Origin: Candidatus Mediterraneibacter gallistercoris | Lineage (GTDB): Bacteria; Bacillota_A; Clostridia; Lachnospirales; Lachnospiraceae | Direction: 5' to 3' | NCBI GenBank assembly: GCA_019119745.1 | Contig: DWWI01000159.1 | Location: 1 to 7,262, forward strand | Length of the DNA: 7,262 nucleotides | Shown here: positions 5,777-7,262 of the stretch, piece by piece | Layout: the number at the start of each line of letters is the position of its first letter | How positions within the stretch are numbered: position 1 is the stretch's first letter | The notes under the pieces: generated by a model | Told to the model about the DNA's origin: nothing | Databases searched by the model: none | Seen by the model: only the letters and a program-made list of their open reading frames with translations | Position numbers and translations under genes: made by a program

Positions 5777-6625
5777 TTATTTCAAAGCAAGAAATGCACA
5801 CAGATTGCCTCTCTTGTTCCCCGCCGTCCGATGAGAATAAAGTATTCTGCTGTTACAGTGTGTACATACATTTGTCACTGCAATATGCTCCGGGGCGATC
5901 CCTGCCTCGAGGAAAATCAGTTCATTCGCTTTCCAGAGATCAAGCTGGTATTTACCGTCCGGCTTCTTATAGAAGAGTTCTGCCCAGAATTTTTCATCAA
6001 AGCCTTCTTTAAACCTGTCTATCACATCAGAACTTACTTCATAGCAGTCCATACATACAGACGGTCCCACTGCGGCGAGAATATCCGCGGGGTCGGAAGC
6101 GAATTTTTCCTGCATGAGCTGTACGGTCTTCAGGCCAATCTTTCCCACTGTACCTCTCCATCCCGAATGACTCAGACCGATCGCTTTATGCACCGGATCA
6201 AGGAAATACAGAGGGACACAATCCGCATAGGAAGTCACTAGACATATTCCGCGGACATTTGTTACAAGACCGTCCACATCTGTATAATCCCGCTCTTTAA
6301 CAATTCCTTTTCCCCGGTCTGCTTCTGTCACGACACGCACATTTGTCGTATGAGTCTGCTTTGAAAGCACCATATCTTCACAGCGCACTCCCAGAGATTT
6401 TCCTATACGCCGGAAATTTTCCATTACTGCCTCTTTATCATCGCCCCTGTCAAAGCTCAGATTCAGCGAGGCGAAATATCCCTCACTGACTCCGCCCAGA
6501 CGGGTGGAAAATCCATGCTTCACCAGCCCCGTCTCTTCAAACAGCGGATACGAAAGATATGGTGTCTCTTTTTCCACTTCGTCAAATATATGTTTGTTGT
6601 TTTTATAAATCAGACCTAGACTCAT
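5777..6625 (-). CDS. pgeF: Peptidoglycan editing factor PgeF (YfiH / former laccase-domain family)
   Basis: This is a full-length 282-residue cytoplasmic enzyme of the Cu-oxidase_4/DUF152 family. Members were first annotated as polyphenol oxidases. The E. coli protein YfiH (PgeF) is reported to remove wrongly incorporated residues from peptidoglycan precursors, and other members act on purine nucleosides. The conserved metal-binding and active-site residues are present: QTH (His92), ADC (Cys136), HSGWRG (His153), the VGPSVCMDCYEV block (186-197) and CTHCN with the YSHR stretch (254-266). The ATG at 6625 is preceded by a GGTGAGGTG site. It follows yraN by 29 bases and precedes mscS by 43, so the three are likely one transcript. 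Confidence 0.93.
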   Translation of the reverse strand: MSLGLIYKNNKHIFDEVEKETPYLSYPLFEETGLVKHGFSTRLGGVSEGYFASLNLSFDRGDDKEAVMENFRRIGKSLGVRCEDMVLSKQTHTTNVRVVTEADRGKGIVKERDYTDVDGLVTNVRGICLVTSYADCVPLYFLDPVHKAIGLSHSGWRGTVGKIGLKTVQLMQEKFASDPADILAAVGPSVCMDCYEVSSDVIDRFKEGFDEKFWAELFYKKPDGKYQLDLWKANELIFLEAGIAPEHIAVTNVCTHCNSRILYSHRTAGNKRGNLCAFLALK

Positions 6626-6654
6626 GTCTGCACCTCACCTGTCCACGCGCGCAC

Positions 6655-7038
6655 TTAACCCGTAAATGCATTTTTAATATATGTTATTTCCGCACTTTTC
6701 ATCCCGTCTTTCCCCTGAATTCCGATGACGTCAAAACGGCAGGGTGCATCTTCGAGACAATGTTCTGAAAGATAGTACATTGCGCTGCGGAAGATCACTT
6801 TCTGCTTTTTGACGTCAACCGCTTCCAGAGGATTACCCTTTCGGCCGTCAGCACGGTACTTCACTTCGCAGAATACCACATATTCGCCGTCTTTTGCAAC
6901 AATATCGATTTCCCCGGATCTGCATCTGTAATTATACTCAAGGATCTCATATCCCATTTGTTCAAGATAACGGCCTGCTTCCCGCTCGTAATATGCGCCG
7001 GTCTGTCTTTTGTTCTTCTTCTCTCCCGCTCCCGTCAT
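6655..7038 (-). CDS. yraN: YraN/UPF0102 family endonuclease-fold protein
   Basis: This 127-residue protein has the restriction-endonuclease-like fold of the YraN (UPF0102) family. The core reads GEIDIVAKDGEYVVFCEVKYR (42-62). Glu43, Asp45, Glu58 and Lys60 form the D/E...ExK metal site, and the GNPLEAVDVKKQ segment (68-79) follows. The family has an intact-looking nuclease site but its physiological role is not settled; a part in DNA processing is assumed. Its place directly after rnhB is a widely conserved pairing in Firmicutes. The ATG at 7038 has only a distant GGGAG (about 15 bases), so the start is less sure; homologs often begin near the NKRQTGAYYERE segment at residues 9-20. It lies 47 bases after rnhB. 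Confidence 0.9.
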   Translation of the reverse strand: MTGAGEKKNKRQTGAYYEREAGRYLEQMGYEILEYNYRCRSGEIDIVAKDGEYVVFCEVKYRADGRKGNPLEAVDVKKQKVIFRSAMYYLSEHCLEDAPCRFDVIGIQGKDGMKSAEITYIKNAFTG

Positions 7039-7085
7039 AACTGTCGATCAGCTCTCCCTGTAATGACCGGGCATTCCCGGATTTA

Positions 7086-7262
7086 CTAAATAAAATTTTT
7101 GATAAAGGTACGCCTGTGGATCGGCGTCAGGCCAAGCTTACGAATTGCTTCAATATGCTCCTTCGATCCGTAACCCTTATGCTTCGCAAATCCGTATCCC
7201 GGCAGCACTTCCTCATACTGTATCATCAGCCGGTCTCTCGTCACTTTTGCAATGATACTCGC
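7086..7262 (-). CDS. rnhB: Ribonuclease HII, C-terminal fragment
   Basis: The last 58 codons plus stop of a gene that continues off the right edge. The fragment opens with [13 protein letters not shown], the conserved RNase HII helix near the active site, and continues with [15 protein letters not shown] and TPIHRRTF, both family hallmarks. The enzyme cuts the RNA strand of RNA-DNA hybrids and removes single ribonucleotides from DNA. The N-terminal catalytic Asp-Glu motif is outside the window. It is the first gene in the window of the - strand run rnhB-yraN-pgeF-mscS. Confidence 0.95.
   Translation of the reverse strand, partial: ASIIAKVTRDRLMIQYEEVLPGYGFAKHKGYGSKEHIEAIRKLGLTPIHRRTFIKNFI

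Noticed and set aside
5756..5795. Possible promoter before mscS (TACAAT at 5763-5768)
   Set aside because: The -10-like box is good, but the only -35 partners at 16-18 bases (such as TTGCTT) match poorly, and the 43-base gap after pgeF suits cotranscription.
5696..6241. A 181-codon open frame on the + strand
   Set aside because: It is antisense to the well-supported pgeF and mscS genes and shows no recognisable domain.
7067..7080. Small perfect hairpin CCGGG-CATT-CCCGG between rnhB and yraN
   Set aside because: The 5-bp stem has no U-tract on either strand. It is too short to call a terminator and may be chance.
1..7262. CRISPR array, insertion sequence, prophage or defence island
   Set aside because: No regularly spaced repeats, transposase, integrase or phage genes are visible on either strand. 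Apart from the MNT-HEPN relic the genes are ordinary chromosomal ones.

Overview
The window looks like chromosomal DNA from a Gram-positive gut clostridium, most likely of the Lachnospiraceae group. The evidence is the rnhB-yraN-pgeF gene order, the strong AGGAGG-type ribosome binding sites, the moderate GC content, and the family flavour of the thioesterase, the DUF362 ferredoxin-like protein and the NSS transporter. This placement is an inference from recalled family patterns, not a search result.

Layout. On the + strand, positions 2-956 hold the end of an ABC transporter operon: the C-terminus of the ATPase, overlapped by a complete SsuC/TauC-type permease. Positions 957-1457 have no intact gene. 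This stretch holds, on the - strand, what looks like a decayed MNT-HEPN (nucleotidyltransferase antitoxin / HEPN toxin) module, flanked by a 13-bp perfect hairpin and by a 60-nt bidirectional terminator, plus a GC-rich leader segment. Everything from 1458 to 7262 is on the - strand. In transcription order it is: rnhB (3' end only), yraN, pgeF, an MscS channel, tRNA-Thr(CGU) with its own promoter and terminator, a PaaI-type hotdog thioesterase, a DUF362/2x[4Fe-4S] protein, and a sodium:neurotransmitter symporter.

How it works together. rnhB-yraN-pgeF-mscS is a tightly spaced housekeeping run: RNA/DNA hybrid repair, a nuclease-fold protein of unclear role, a peptidoglycan-editing enzyme and osmotic protection. 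tRNA-Thr is inserted between that run and a second group (thioesterase, iron-sulfur protein, amino-acid-type Na+ symporter). The tRNA promoter overlaps the mscS stop codon. The tRNA terminator ends only a few bases before the thioesterase ribosome binding site, which leaves almost no room for a separate promoter, so the second group may depend on terminator read-through.

I found no clear new defence or mobile system. The most notable non-routine signal is the in-frame internally deleted MNT gene with a truncated, still start/stop-overlapping HEPN partner at 1069-1273.
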